A stretch of 64,000 nt of DNA, from the NCBI RefSeq assembly GCF_905147365.1, contig NC_056428.1:25946001-26010000 (forward strand). Direction: 5' to 3'. Of the stretch, positions 34,072 through 44,559 are shown one piece after another (the stretch's first letter is position 1; every line of letters starts with the position of its first letter). The translations under genes and the position numbers were made by a program. The notes below the pieces were generated by a model that was given only the letters and a program-made list of their open reading frames with translations, was not told the DNA's origin and ran no database searches. Source of the DNA: Aricia agestis (lineage: Eukaryota; Arthropoda; Insecta; Lepidoptera; Lycaenidae).

Positions 34072-34329
34072 CTGGAATGTGGAAGGTTATTTCGTGAAGA
34101 TATACCCACGATTAGAATTGTTAGTAATAATGTAAGTACCTACAAAACGTCGTCTTTTGCTGAGCCTGAAGATAAGTGGAAAGTAAGTCCTAGATTTTTA
34201 AAACCAGACGACGTATAAACGCTATGATTGTTACAAAAGTAAATGTAGGCTGTAGCCTGTCTTCGTATCTATAGGACTTAGCAGGTAGACAACGTACAAT
34301 GTACCACCGAATAAATTTATTCATAACGT

Positions 34330-34456
34330 TCGTCAACTGTTGGATCTGTGTCATTTGGTCGGATCACGTCAACTTAATATATATGGAGCCTGGGTTTGAG
34401 AAAACGTGATGAAATGCTTAGATTCGCAATCTATGAATCAACTTCTCTGATAGTAC
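34330..34456. repeat. Truncated MITE, GTACCATCGAGGAAG family
   Basis: Contains the interior ATTTGGTCGGATCACGTCAA and the intact right end GAATCAACTTCTCTGATAGT AC. The left end is not recognisable. It lies in the Ddr intron. Confidence 0.65.
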
Positions 34457-34850
34457 CTATGCAGTACTTTTCTTCGATAGCAAGCAATCTTCCGTTCGTA
34501 GGTTAAACTCTGAAGTACTTATACAAAGTATTAGAAATTGAATTTTATTCATTAAACTGACAAATGACGAATCTTTTCAATCTCAAAAAGACGCCTTAAG
34601 CTGAGCTACACAGCATGCTGCAGATCGCAATTCAAATTGTCAGAACAAATGTATCTTATCTAGTAAGAGTTAAATTTCAGCAATAAGGGTTGTCGATATA
34701 TCATTTGCCACCAAAGAGTCTTTCGTGTCAAATGTCGTGTCAGAGAGACATATGACAGCTGTTTGACACGTTATACCCTACGGGTACATAGGGCCAAACT
34801 GCAAACATCTCCCTCGCCTCATTGAAATACAAAGCCTCCTCTCGCCTCAC

Positions 34851-34983
34851 CTCGCAGCCAAATCCCTGTGTACGAAGTTGAGCGACTCCAGGTAGTGCAT
34901 GCCGGCCGCTATCTGCGTCGCGATGTGGAACAACGTCGGCGTCGACTGCGGCGCCGCCGTGCGCAGGAACGTGCACACGTCGC
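34851..34983 (-). CDS. Ddr: Ddr exon: kinase hinge to catalytic loop
   Basis: 43 codons plus two split codons: (G)DVCTFLRTAAPQSTPTLF, HIATQIAAGMHYLES, LNFVHRDLAA(R). It carries the catalytic loop HRDLAARN (completed by the next exon) with the catalytic Asp, and NFVHRDLA as in vertebrate DDRs. The kinase insert before 'TLFHIATQIA' is shorter than in human DDR1. The donor (GCGAG|GTGAGG) splits Arg with the following exon. Confidence 0.93.
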
Positions 34984-35201
34984 CTGTCAAACACACTCAA
35001 CGTAAACACGCGTAACCTAGCTGTGAGTTGTGACCAGCGAAACTGTCAATGTCACTTAAAAATGATTATTTACGAATGTTTTTTAAAAACTCACAGACAA
35101 GAAACATTAAAAAAAAGTGTATAGTAAAACTTATTGTATTTTTATAAGACGGTAACGTTAGTAATGGACACATTTTTGTACCTGTAGTATCTCAAACTTA
35201 C

Positions 35202-35320
35202 CCAGTTCCAAATACTCGAGTACAACAGCTAGAGGCTGCGAGCGACACGCGCCGAGCACCCGCGCCAAGTTGGGCGACGACAGGGCCGCCAATATACGTA
35301 CGTCCCGCTCAAACTCCTCC
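35202..35320 (-). CDS. Ddr: Ddr exon: kinase alpha-C helix to hinge
   Basis: 39 codons plus split codons: (R)EEFERDVRILAALSSPNL, ARVLGACRSQPLAVVLEYLE, LG. By alignment with the human DDR motif 'DFLKEVKIM..L..PNI.RLLGVC', the position of the conserved alpha-C glutamate is Asp (FERDVRIL). VVLEYLELG is the gatekeeper-hinge segment. Acceptor AACAG and donor GG|GTAAGT have matching phases on both sides. Confidence 0.93.
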
Positions 35321-35712
35321 CTGTTAGACAGAGATGTTATATGTTATTCAAACTACAACAAGTATAGCTGATATGATTGTAGCTTAAGAAAGCGATGTAC
35401 TATGAGTGTAGCATAAGAAATCGACGGAGAGCTGGCGACGAAATCGGTCATGTGGCTTCAGCTGTATTAAAACTCCGTTAGCTACTTTCCTAAACAACCT
35501 TTTCTGATAATCTTGTGCTGGCAGGCCGTGGGCGGTGGGTAAAATACGTACCCAACGTATTTTAAAATAAAATAAAAATACTTTCGGTGAACTTCTTGAT
35601 CGTAACCAAGTAATTCAAGATAGAAATTATAAATCGGTAAAATACTCTATTGCTTAATTTGAATAAGGGTTAATCAAATGAATACAAGAGCTGAATAAAA
35701 GAGGAAATACAC

Positions 35713-35822
35713 CTTTCGTTGGGCGAGGCGTCGTGCGCCAGGAACTTGACAGCAACCAGTCGCTTCTCCGGCGTGATGGTGCCGCTGTACTCCGGCACGC
35801 CGTCCGCTTCCGCTATATACAC
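35713..35822 (-). CDS. Ddr: Ddr exon: kinase beta-2/beta-3
   Basis: 36 codons plus two bases: VYIAEADGVPEYSGTITPEK, then RLVAVKFLAHDASPNE. VAVK holds the invariant beta-3 lysine that anchors ATP phosphates. The donor is GAAAG|GTGTAT and the acceptor GGCAG at plus-strand 35823-35827. Confidence 0.93.
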
Positions 35823-36064
35823 CTGCCGAATTCAATATGGCTATTATGTATTTATTGATGAACGTACGAGTTAATATTGGAATTCTTATATTGTACACTT
35901 TTAAGATATTATAGGTGATAGTATCTATCATATCACCTGATAGACAAACTGACAAGGAAAATGATCCATATTTTCAGCGAACTCTTTTCGGCTTCAGAAA
36001 ATTCCGGATGTCCCAAGATTTTTCCGGATGGAATCTAATACCACAGATTACTTAATAAAACTAA

Positions 36065-36198
36065 GGGCCTGTTCCACCACTTCTTTATAAGTGCCGGATG
36101 TCCACCACTTAACTTGACAGATAGAGTATGGAGAATCCGTCAAAAAAGTTGTGGATAGCCTATCTGGCACTTTATCAGGAAGTGGTGAAACGGGCCCC
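36065..36198. repeat. MITE with GGGCCTGTTCCACCACTTC end, Ddr intron
   Basis: Left end GGGCCTGTTCCACCACTTC, right end GAAGTGGTGAAACGGGCCC, and inner inverted GTGCCGGAT / ATCTGGCAC. TAA precedes it, but a matching right duplication is not clear. It ends about 10 bases from the next Ddr exon donor. Confidence 0.75.
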
Positions 36199-36207
36199 AG
36201 AACTTAC

Positions 36208-36330
36208 AGTTCCGAACGCGCCCTCAGCCAGCTTGGAGATCATGCGCAGTCGGTGTCGCGGGAACTCGATCACGTTGGTCGTCTCTAAACGACGCTTGAG
36301 GTCCACCAATACGTCTTGTTGACTCTGTGA
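36208..36330 (-). CDS. Ddr: Ddr exon: juxtamembrane to glycine-rich loop
   Basis: 41 codons: SQSQQDVLVDLKRRLETTNV, IEFPRHRLRMISKLAEGAFG, T. 'FPRHRLR..KL.EG.FG' aligns with human DDR 'FPRSRLRF.EKLGEGQFG' and opens the kinase N-lobe. The first glycine of the GxGxxG loop is Ala (LAEGAFGTV once joined to the next exon). Phase 0 on both sides. Confidence 0.93.
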
Positions 36331-36399
36331 CTGAAATTAAATCACAATATATCAATAATGACAACAGTCAGGCAGTTGAAATTTTCACGGAATCCTTAA

Positions 36400-36540
36400 T
36401 TTTATGTGTACTTCAGTAATTAATAATAATAAAATGAATATATAAGGGGGGGCTAACACAACTTTAACACAACTTTTGGCCTATGTTTCTCTATAACGGT
36501 ACGGAACCCTTCGTGCGCCAGTCCGACTCGCACTTGGCTG
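36400..36540 (-). repeat. Fragment of the GGTTCCGTACC dispersed repeat
   Basis: Reverse orientation: GGTACGGAACCCTTCGTGCG, then AGTCCGACTCGCACTTGGC on the plus strand. In the Ddr intron. Confidence 0.75.
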
Positions 36541-36637
36541 TTTTTTTTATGTCAGTAGTTACTTAAAAAGATACAATATCATTTCACTACCAGATTACTA
36601 TTATATAAAAGTTAAAGCATGACTTTGTTCTACTTAC

Positions 36638-36822
36638 CCTATTACTATGCTTAGATCTTATAGAACTGGCCCCAGATCTCCTGGTGTCCATATCCATGAT
36701 CTTGTCAACATGATCTGTCATGAGCTCGGTGGCTCGATCTGACAGATTGTCTGGTAATCTCCGCTTGGTGAGCAGCGGCGCTGAACTCAGCTCAGGCACT
36801 GCGTAGTCGTAGTTTGAGCTAT
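36638..36822 (-). CDS. Ddr: Ddr exon: cytosolic juxtamembrane region
   Basis: 61 codons plus a split Asp: (D)SSNYDYAVPELSSAPLLT, KRRLPDNLSDRATELMTDHV, and so on to KHSNR before donor AGG|GTAAGT. NYDYAVPELS matches the conserved 'TYAVPAL' juxtamembrane tyrosine motif of DDRs. The rest is charged and probably flexible. Confidence 0.9.
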
Positions 36823-38210
36823 CTGTAATACGATGAATAAGGGTTTGATTACCAAATTGAGCCTTCAAAATTTAAACAGCTTAAAATTCATACAGCGATT
36901 GCAAGTCTACAATGTAACTCATCTCAACTCGATGTTAATGAAAACTCTACTGCATAGTTGGATGCTGTTAAGCATTGGTGTGTCATCCCACATCGGACTA
37001 CTTTTGAGTTATCGGTGTTTTAAGTTTTTTTTGGAATAATCTTTATTCTCTGCTTATTTTAAGCAAAAAAATGTTATTGTGCGGTATCATTTTTTTTGTT
37101 GAAATGCGTAGATTTTGATTATGAAAAAAAGAAATTTATTTTACATTCGGTTTTAAGAGAAAAAGTATAAAAATGGTTAATGCTATATTGCTATAGGGCT
37201 TTTTACATATAACATTAATATCCTATTGTATAAAATTACCGTGACGAGGTAAGCCCACACCGCTGAACCGATTTTTCCGAAATTTGCTATGGAGATACTT
37301 TGAGTCCCTGAAAAGGACATAGGATCTTTTTTATTCTAAAAAAATGTACGGTTCCCAGGCATTCAATAAAAATGATTTCTGCTTATACCGCTACATGGAT
37401 TTCAATTATATTTGGTACTAGCTGTTGCCCGCGACTTCGTCCGCGTGGACTTCAGTTTATAGCGCGCGATGTCAACAAAATTGGTTTCAAAAGCTTTTAT
37501 AAAAAAACCCTGGTACCCATTAAATCAATACAGCTGTGCAGTGTGCAAACAATAAGTACTTCATTTTTGTATGTTAAACTTTATATATTATGCCAAATTT
37601 TAAAGCTTATTTAGCCCCCCAATTACACAACTTTACCCATAAACTATTTATCATTGATAGGATTAGCCCCAATTTCACCAACGTCTGTTAGTGTTAACAG
37701 CTTGTTAAAATATCCTGTCTTCTCTTTCATTCATATGAAAAACGAAACAGCTAACGTGATACTAATTCGAGCATTAACTTTAACAGTCGTTGGTGAAATT
37801 TGGTATTAAGGTTACGTCACTGCCTGCACAGATAAAGTACTGAGTTATTTAATACCGTACAATAGATATAACAATCGAAAAAAATCGAGACTTAAATGTA
37901 AGATGATACCACCTCTTATAGAAAGACTTTTGAGCAAGCGTCAGCGCGATGTAGAAGACGCACGGCGCCATCTATTATGAATTTTTTTGAACAAATTTAC
38001 GACCCTTACAACCCTTTTTTCCAGTAAAAAAGTAGCCTATGTCCTTTCTCAGGCTTTAGACTATCAGTATACAAAATTGCATTACAATCGGTTCGGTAGT
38101 TTTGGCGTTTGGCGTGAAAGCGAGACTGACAGACAGAGATACTTTCGCATTCATAATATTAGTACAGATTATGTGCACACTGCACAGCTGTTTTTGGGTA
38201 TTTTGATTAA

Positions 38211-38693
38211 TTAAGAGGATTCCACACCGCCCTTTTTTCCATACAAACGTTGTCCCCTGTTTCCTCCCTGGATAATGCTAGTAGAGTTATATTTTTTTTC
38301 CTGAATATCTACGGCCACTAATACAATGTCCCTATGTTTTATTTTTTTTTTCATAATTTAATTATTAAATAAGATATGAACGTTCAAAAACCCAAAAAAA
38401 TGGCCAGATTTTCCACTGTGTTCAAACGTCCAGAAAACAGATTTGGCTAGATTATACAAAAAAAGCAAAACATAGGAACACAGCTCAAGCCTTTTTTTAA
38501 TCTTTAATGAAAAAAGTACTTAAATCGGTTAAGTTTTGGAGAAGGAATCAGGGGACAACGAATCGTTGATTTTCTGGATTTTCTGCAGTTGTCTCTATCG
38601 CGTTCTGCGGTATAGGCTTGAGGTAAGGGAGACAGCTATAGATATTACACGTACTTTTTTTTCATTTCTCTAGCCGCTGTTGTATCCTCTTAA
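38211..38693 (+). mobile_element. TTAA-flanked non-autonomous element (483 bp), copy 1
   Basis: Begins TTAAGAGGATTCCACACCGC and ends TGTATCCTCTTAA. A near-identical copy in opposite orientation, nearly the same length, is at 54636-55117. The TTAA at both borders suggests a TTAA-targeting (piggyBac-like) element, but only a few terminal bases are inverted repeats, so the class is uncertain. No coding frame. Confidence 0.8.
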
Positions 38694-38773
38694 GGGCCGC
38701 GCTACACCGGAATGGCAGCGGCGAGGCAAGCACTTTCAGCGCTGCCATTCCGGTGTAGCGCGCTGCGCGGCCC
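38694..38773. mobile_element. 80-bp MITE with TAA target duplication
   Basis: GGGCCGCGC...GCGCGGCCC ends, with an inner 17-bp pair CTACACCGGAATGGCAGCG / CGCTGCCATTCCGGTGTAG. TAA is on both sides (38691-38693 and 38774-38776). It is inserted exactly into the terminal TTAA of the 38211-38693 element. Confidence 0.85.
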
Positions 38774-39339
38774 TAAGAGGGGTACCACTTACCAGGGTTT
38801 TAAAAAGTTTTTAAATTTGACACAAATTTTGTTGACACCGCGCGCTATAAACTAAAGTCCACGCGGACGAAGTCGCGGGCAACAGCTAGTTATGAATAAA
38901 AACAATAATATATAATAAAGTAGGTATGATTAGTTCTGTTATAATATTGAAGTAAAAAAATAAAGCGCCATCTGTTTTCATATATTAGAATTAAAATGTT
39001 GATTGCTGATTGCATTGATATATTTTCTGGATGGAATATAGGCCAACACAACACACTCGAACTCCTTAGAAATGCAGTAGGAGTTCTATAAGATAAGATA
39101 GATTGATTATTATTATAGCAAGTGATAACATTATTAAACATAATATTCTAACGTATTAAAAACTATAAACAAAAACATAATAACTAATAAGTATGATTAG
39201 TTCTATGTTACAATGAAGTAAAAAATAAAACGCCATCTGTTGAATCGTATTAGAACTAAAATGTTCATTGCATCGATATATTTCTGGATTTTTTATAATA
39301 TTATACATAAAATACATTTAAGATTTTTGAAATATTATT

Positions 39340-39432
39340 TTAATACACATCCAAGACCCAGGAACATTGAAAACTTTTTGTTCCGCCTGCGGGACTCGAA
39401 CCCAGGACCCCCGGGATGAGCGCTGGCCACGC
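39340..39432 (-). mobile_element. tRNA-derived SINE fragment
   Basis: On the minus strand it has a perfect B box GGTTCGAGTCC in CCTGGGTTCGAGTCCCGCAG, followed by an A-rich body. The A-box half is missing. An apparent 65-codon frame here is not a gene. Confidence 0.65.
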
Positions 39433-39479
39433 GCAATGCGAAGTAATTTTCATCGATATTTTCATGGAAATAAGATATT

Positions 39480-39578
39480 TTCCCACATCAAAATGTAGCC
39501 TATGTCCTTTCTCAGACTCTAGAATAACTGTGTACAAAATTTCATTGCAATCGGTTCAGTAGTTTTGGCGTGAAAGCG

Positions 39579-39613
<35 letters not shown>

Positions 39614-40380
39614 GATACTTTCGCATTTATAATATTAGTATAGATGTAGGTACGTTATGTGTCGGGAAAGGACTAATTGCAAACTAAAATTAGAATACAT
39701 TTTATACATATTATTAATTAATCAACTTACGGGTAATTTCAGATGCACAATAATTACTTCATCAATCTAATAAATTTGCAATCTGATTAAAATTACTAAT
39801 TACTTTTTGCCCAACTCTGCACGTGATAAACTAATTATTTCTACATTAACTAAATTTAATCAAAATCGTTTCAGCAGCTTAAACGCAAATTAATAAAGTT
39901 TATTGCGTGAAAACCGAACATTTTCCATGATAAAAAATATTATCCTACTATATGACGCCCGCAACTCCGTTGCGCCAAAACTTGTTTATCGCGCGGGGAC
40001 CGTGCATTTTTCTGGGATGAAAAGTATCCTATGTCCTTTCCCGGGACTCAAAGTATCTCCATGCCAAATTTCAGCCAAATCAGTTCAGCGGTTTGAGCGT
40101 GGAGAGGTAACAGACAGACAGACAGACAGACAAACACACTTTCGCATTTATAATATTAGCATTTATAGAATATGGATATCGTTCTCCAAAACCTTACGTA
40201 ATATCTACATGTACTCAATATCGATATCATAAGCCAAATTCATTTTTCTTGACTGCGCGGGAACCGTACATTTTCCGGGACAAAAAGTATCTAATGTCAT
40301 TTTAATTGATTCAAAGTATCTGCATACAAAATTTTATCAAAATCGGTTCAGCGGTTTAAGCGCAAATCATTTTAGAAATA
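39480..40380 (+). repeat. Cluster of retroelement 3'-end copies with ACAG microsatellites
   Basis: Three adjacent plus-strand copies (39480-39648, 39951-40168, 40246-40380) of the family 'CCTTTC..GACTC..AGTAT..AAATTTCA..AAAATCGGTTCAGCGGTTT...(ACAG)n...TTTCGCATTTATAATATTAG'. Other copies: 16427-16630, 21930-22030, 37243-37480, 37990-38175, 47590-47715, 52196-52402, 53745-53895, 62395-62605, 63455-63640. Confidence 0.8.
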
Positions 40381-40764
40381 TAGTACATAAATGCTATATA
40401 CAAAACCTCACTTACAGGAATAAGCATTAACCATTTTTGTACTCTAGAATATGCTACAGTTGGTTTACAAAAAAATGGATCTCACTGTCGTAAACCTTAT
40501 GTTATAAAGAACAAAACTGCATTATTAACTCAAAATCCGATTTTATGTGGGATTAAACACTAATGCTTAACAGCAGCCAGTTATAACTTATTACTCATTT
40601 TATGCACAGGTTATTTTGTCATTTAGATTGGTAGCATTAACTACCAACTTAAGGCCCTTGTGGTATGTAGTCACTAGCTATTCTGATTTTATTCGTATTA
40701 ATATAAGGAACAAGTAAGCAGCCTATAATAAATAAGATAGAGGTAGTTTAGCCTCTTAACTTAC

Positions 40765-41220
40765 CTGACAAAGCAGTATTAGAATCTTTAACAAAATCTT
40801 TCATCTCCAGCAGAACTGTGCTATAACTAAAGTATGGGGTACATTTCATTGCCTGGTACGGTTCCTGGTACTCATCGGATTTCACATCTAACCCGCAGTC
40901 CAAAATCATCTTATTTTCGGGCAGCATGGATGTACCACAAGGGTTATAATTCTCTGACACTGTTCGCTTTTGCGTCATTGTTGTTTTAGCTAGTGGCGAC
41001 GCAAAACATTTTCTGTGACGATGCCTATGAATTATTAGGAACACTGCCACAGCTAGGAGGATCACTAGAGCTGTTAGGACTCCCACTACTATCGCCATGT
41101 ACAGTGGATCCTCCTGATGCGCCGTAGGTACGGGAGCCTCTTTGCTAATGACCATCTTGTTCTTATCTTTAATAACAGCTGGTTTTAGAATTTCTGGTGT
41201 GTAATTGCCCTGAGCTACAT
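40765..41220 (-). CDS. Ddr: Ddr exon: extracellular stalk, transmembrane helix, juxtamembrane
   Basis: 151 codons plus split Asp codons. A short stalk (VAQGNYTPEILKP) precedes the single membrane helix (YMAIVVGVLTALVILLAVAV, FLII) and a basic stop-transfer stretch (HRHRHRK). A cytosolic part with possible phosphotyrosine sites follows (ENYNPCG, DEYQEPYQAM, YFSYSTVLLE). This fixes the topology: the discoidin exons upstream are outside and the kinase exons downstream inside. Acceptor TTTTTTCAG at plus 41221-41229, donor TCAG|GTAAGT. Confidence 0.93.
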
Positions 41221-41422
41221 CTGAAAAAATATACCAAAGTTTAGATTAGTTCTTGAGATTGGACCACAAGTCCAGAGAGAGATATGGTTTTGGGAATAAT
41301 ATGATCAGGGCGTCTTTTCTCAACGAACTTATAAAAAAAACTTCGATAGCGCGTTTTAGAACTTTAGCGTGTTAAGAAAATAGGCCATCAACACTTCTCG
41401 AAACTACTTCCAAAAGTCTTAC

Positions 41423-41630
41423 CGGAATCGAAGACCACTTCGCTAATAAGAATCCACTTGGCAGCAAAGTGCAGCTCAATTCGGACCCACTTTCCTATTC
41501 GGTGGTGCAGTTTTATGCTGACGTTTCTGGAACTTTCGAATATGTGGTCCTCTTCAGGTGTATAGTGTATGGGATCGTCTTGGAACCGCGTACCACCGAT
41601 GGAAAACGAAATTATCGCTTCGGAGAAGAC
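41423..41630 (-). CDS. Ddr: Ddr exon: discoidin-like domain, second part
   Basis: 69 codons plus one base: VFSEAIISFSIGGTRFQDDP, then SSRNVSIKLHHRIGKWVRI and ELHFAAKWILISEVVFDS. It matches the end of the DDR discoidin-like domain (human '..RFLQCRFLFAGPWLLFSEISFISD'). It contains an N-glycosylation sequon (NVS). Phase 0 from the previous exon; the split Asp joins the stalk exon. Confidence 0.93.
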
Positions 41631-41899
41631 CTAAAACGGCATTAACTTTATTTAAGATTTCTCTTTCATCTCAAAAAGGGTTGTTTTGTTTATTATTTTT
41701 GAAAGCGAAAAGGTTTTGAATTCATATTTTATTTATAAAATAACATTATAATATCGCTTCGGGGAAGACCTAAAACAGCAATAACTTTCTTTAAGTAACT
41801 TCTCTCACGTCTGAAAAAGTCTTGTTTTGTTTAATATTTTTTTAAAGCAAAAAGTTTCGAATTCATACTTTTATTTCTAAAAGGTTTAAAGGTAGTAAA

Positions 41900-43003
41900 A
41901 TTAAGCTAGGTGTTCTATAAGGATCTATTTTAGGTCCCTTTCTTTTTCTCATCTACATAATTAATGACCTACCTTATTCATAATATTCTTATTCATATAA
42001 GTACTTATTAAAGATAACATGAGATAGTACTTTTTGCTGATGACGCTTCACTAATTTTTAATGTGAAGCGACAACAATATAATTACAACGAGGTAAATAG
42101 TGCTCTCTCAAATATAGTACGATGGTTTAATGCTAATAATTTACTATTAAATTCTAACAAAACGAAATGTTTAAAGTTCAGTTTGCCAAATGTTAGGCAA
42201 GTACAAACCAATGTTCTATTAAACGATGAGAAAATGAAATTAGTGGACACCACTGTATTCCTAGGTATAACTTTAGACTCTGCAGCATATGCTGTTAAAA
42301 AATCAGAGAAACAACTGATGTAGAAACAGTGCGACTTGTTTACTTTAGTTACTTCCACACATTATGTCCTTCTATGGGGAAATGCAGCGGACATAAAAGA
42401 TGTCATCGTGTGAATCCTTAAGAGAAACGAGAAAATAAATATTCTGACCGTCGCATCTCAATACGTCTTGGATAATGTACAATATGTAAGAAAGAACTTA
42501 AATAATTTAAAAAAGAAAAGCGACAATCATTGTTTTAACACTACGAATAAGAACAAATTAGAAATACCAGTGGTCAGAGTTAGAAAAGTCAGCAATTTTT
42601 TTAAAGGCCAGTGTATACGCCTGTACAATAGAATCCCAGAAAACGTTTAAAATCTGTCTATCAATAAATTTAAAAAAGTAGTAAAAGAACGGTTGTGTAC
42701 TAAAGCTTATTATAAAATCAATGATTTCATCAACGACAACACACCTTGGGAATAGGGTGGTTCTTACAGGCTACTAGATTTTTTTTTATATTTCCTATTG
42801 TAAATAGCTCTAAGTCATAATATTGTTATATGTTTTAAAATGTAATTTTCCATCTTTTTAGTAAAAGATGTGCCATGCGAGTTTCTTATGGCGGTTCTTC
42901 TCGCCGGGTTAGTTCCCGAACCGGTGGTAGGCACCTTAGTATCGACTTTCGGCAACATTTTTGTAAAAAAATACTCTGAATAAAAACTATTTTGATTTTG
43001 ATT
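41900..43003 (+). pseudogene. Degenerate LINE (reverse transcriptase end and 3' UTR) in Ddr intron
   Basis: Plus strand, opposite to Ddr. RT motifs: GVL*GSILGPFLFLIYI (stop in place of Q), then a deletion, then FADDASLIFNV, followed by VRWFNANNLLLNSNKTKCLK and TTVFLGITLDS. An internal deletion and frameshifts lead to the C-terminal part (LDNVQYVRKNLNNLKKKS, KRKVSNFFKGQCIRLYNR-like, NDNTPWE*). The 3' UTR with GAGTTTCTTATGGCGGTTCT and CGGTGGTAGGCAC, and tail AATAAAAACTATTTTGATT, match the fragment at 18536-18936. Confidence 0.88.
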
Positions 43004-43146
43004 ATCATTGAGAGTATTTGCCTCTTAAAATTCAAGGCTTATAGCAACATCTTCCTACGTATTTCACGATCAATATATTGTGTCTTCCTTAAGTTTCAAC
43101 AACATCAAAAACATCCCAAGCAGTCACAATTAAAAGTATAATTTAC

Positions 43147-43442
43147 CTGCACATCCCTCATGAACTTGTTATTGCAGTAAATATGGACAGTGCTGAACTC
43201 CCTCACTTTGTCGAACTCGAACTCTATGACGGGGGGTTTGGTGTCGGACGAGTTGTGCCAACCCACCCAGGCGGAGGGTTTGTTGGCCTCCCTGATCTCG
43301 TCCCCGCCGAACTGACCGTCAACGAGCTGGCCCAACCCCCCTCGGAGTTCAAGCCCCCATTGACCGTCGTAGGTCATGTCGGTCAGTTCCACCCCGTTGC
43401 TCCGCTTGTTACCTTTCGGCATCGAGTAGGCGACGATGCCGA
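43147..43442 (-). CDS. Ddr: Ddr exon: discoidin-like domain, first part
   Basis: 98 codons after two bases of a split codon: GIVAYSMPKGNKRSNGVELT, DMTYDG, GGLGQLVDGQFGGDEIR, WVGWHNSSDTKPPVIEFEFD, TVHIYCNNKFMRDVQ. 'YDG..GGLGQL.DG', 'WVGW.N' and 'EFEFD..R.F....CNN' are the signature of the DDR discoidin-like domain. It has one sequon (NSS). The acceptor is at plus 43443-43445. The preceding exon must end with one base of a codon and should encode the N-terminal collagen-binding discoidin domain; I cannot find it in the window. The plus-strand frame 43183-43491 is a shadow. Confidence 0.95.
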
Positions 43443-43488
43443 CTGGAATGAAAAAATCTTAATAAATTTCCGTATACGATTTCCGAAG

Positions 43489-43636
43489 TGAAGGAGACAC
43501 TTTGAAAGTAGAAGCGCTGAAAGAGCAATTTTTTTGTGTGATTTATATGGGCAAGCGCTGTGTCATGAGTCATGACTGGATACAAAATTGAAAAAAAAGT
43601 TACTCTTTCAACGCTGCTACTTCCACAGCGAACTCT
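43489..43636. repeat. MITE, GCGCTGAAAGA family (copy 2)
   Basis: GAAAGTAGAAGCGCTGAAAG on the left and CTTTCAACGCTGCTACTTCC on the right. The family mate is at 11389-11517. Confidence 0.85.
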
Positions 43637-43657
43637 ATACAGAGGGGCTCTTCCTTT

Positions 43658-43690
43658 TACTTTAGACTTTAGAGTCTAAAGTCTAAAGTA
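43658..43690. repeat. Perfect 33-base palindrome
   Basis: TACTTTAGACTTTAGA, G, TCTAAAGTCTAAAGTA: 16-bp arms around a single base. Confidence 0.92.
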
Positions 43691-43692
43691 AT

Positions 43693-44091
43693 GGGCCTGT
43701 CCACATGTCCACGTTACGACGTCCTTAACGTGGAACGGTGCGGTAACGACGTGCCACGGTACGTTGTCGTGACGTAAAAATTTATGTCAACATAACATTA
43801 ATATGCACGTCACGATGTAGCAACATTGTGCGTCACCATGCCTTGTAAAACTGCTACATTTTTCACTACTTATCTAGATATGGACCACACAATGTGTATT
43901 CTGCTTCTGCTATTGTTAAGAAGACGGAGAGAGAGATTTAAGAAAAAAAAGACCTAAAATGTTGCTACACCGTGACGTGCACTTTCACGTTACGTTGACG
44001 TAAATTTTCACGTCACGTGAACGTACCGTGCCACGTTACCGCAACTTTCCACGTTGACGACGACGTCGTGGCGTGGAGATGTGGACAGGTC
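43693..44091. repeat. MITE, GGGCCTGTCCACATG family (copy 1)
   Basis: TIRs GGGCCTGTCCACATGTCCAC and GGAGATGTGGACAGGTC. The interior is full of alternating ACGT-type motifs (CACGTTACG, CGTCACG). The second copy, at 61915-62287, shows the target duplication. Confidence 0.82.
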
Positions 44092-44559
44092 GGTTTTGTT
44101 ACAGCCCGTAGTTTACACAATGTAAATACTTTTATTTTTTAACCCCCGATAAAAAAGAGGGGTGTTATAAGTTTGATTTTATTATATTATGTTGTATGCA
44201 ATAGTTTTATCAACAATAACAACAACACTAGGTAAACTAATTTGACGGCACGTTTGTATTCACTAGTGTTGTTGCTGTTGTTAGTGTTGTGATTGTTCGT
44301 TGTTTCGCCAACTACCATCCGCATCCGAACTGATAACTTCCGCGGCAATCCCCGCCTCCAGGCTAAACCACACAATATAATGCAGTAAACCATCTTCATA
44401 ATCGACCACACTATATATAGAGGAGTAAGTTTAATGATCGAAAAAACTATACTTTTCTTAAAGAACTTTCATCACCCAAAACCAATCTATACTAATATTA
44501 TAAAGAGGTAAACTTTGTTTGTACTATATAAAAGTAACATTCTGAATTATGGAAAAACC

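Larger units (their letters stand above)
36823..40764 (-). other. Ddr: Ddr intron (3.9 kb) with repeats
   Basis: Intron between the juxtamembrane exons. It holds retroelement 3'-end repeats (37243-37480, 37990-38175, 39480-39648, 39951-40168, 40246-40380), a TTAA-flanked element (38211-38693), a tiny MITE (38694-38773) and a SINE fragment (39340-39432). Two copies of CCGCGACTTCGTCCGCGTGG lie in opposite orientation (about 37430 and 38860). Confidence 0.8.

Noticed and set aside
43183..43491. Plus-strand 102-codon frame
   Set aside because: Antisense shadow of the Ddr discoidin-like exon.
44187..44399. Minus-strand frame starting MKMVYCIILCGLAW, signal-peptide-like, upstream of the first visible Ddr exon
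   Set aside because: A TATA-like CTATATATAG lies only about 12 bases before the ATG, so a start site set by it would fall after the ATG. No donor gives the phase needed for the Ddr exon. The rest is Asn/Leu low complexity.
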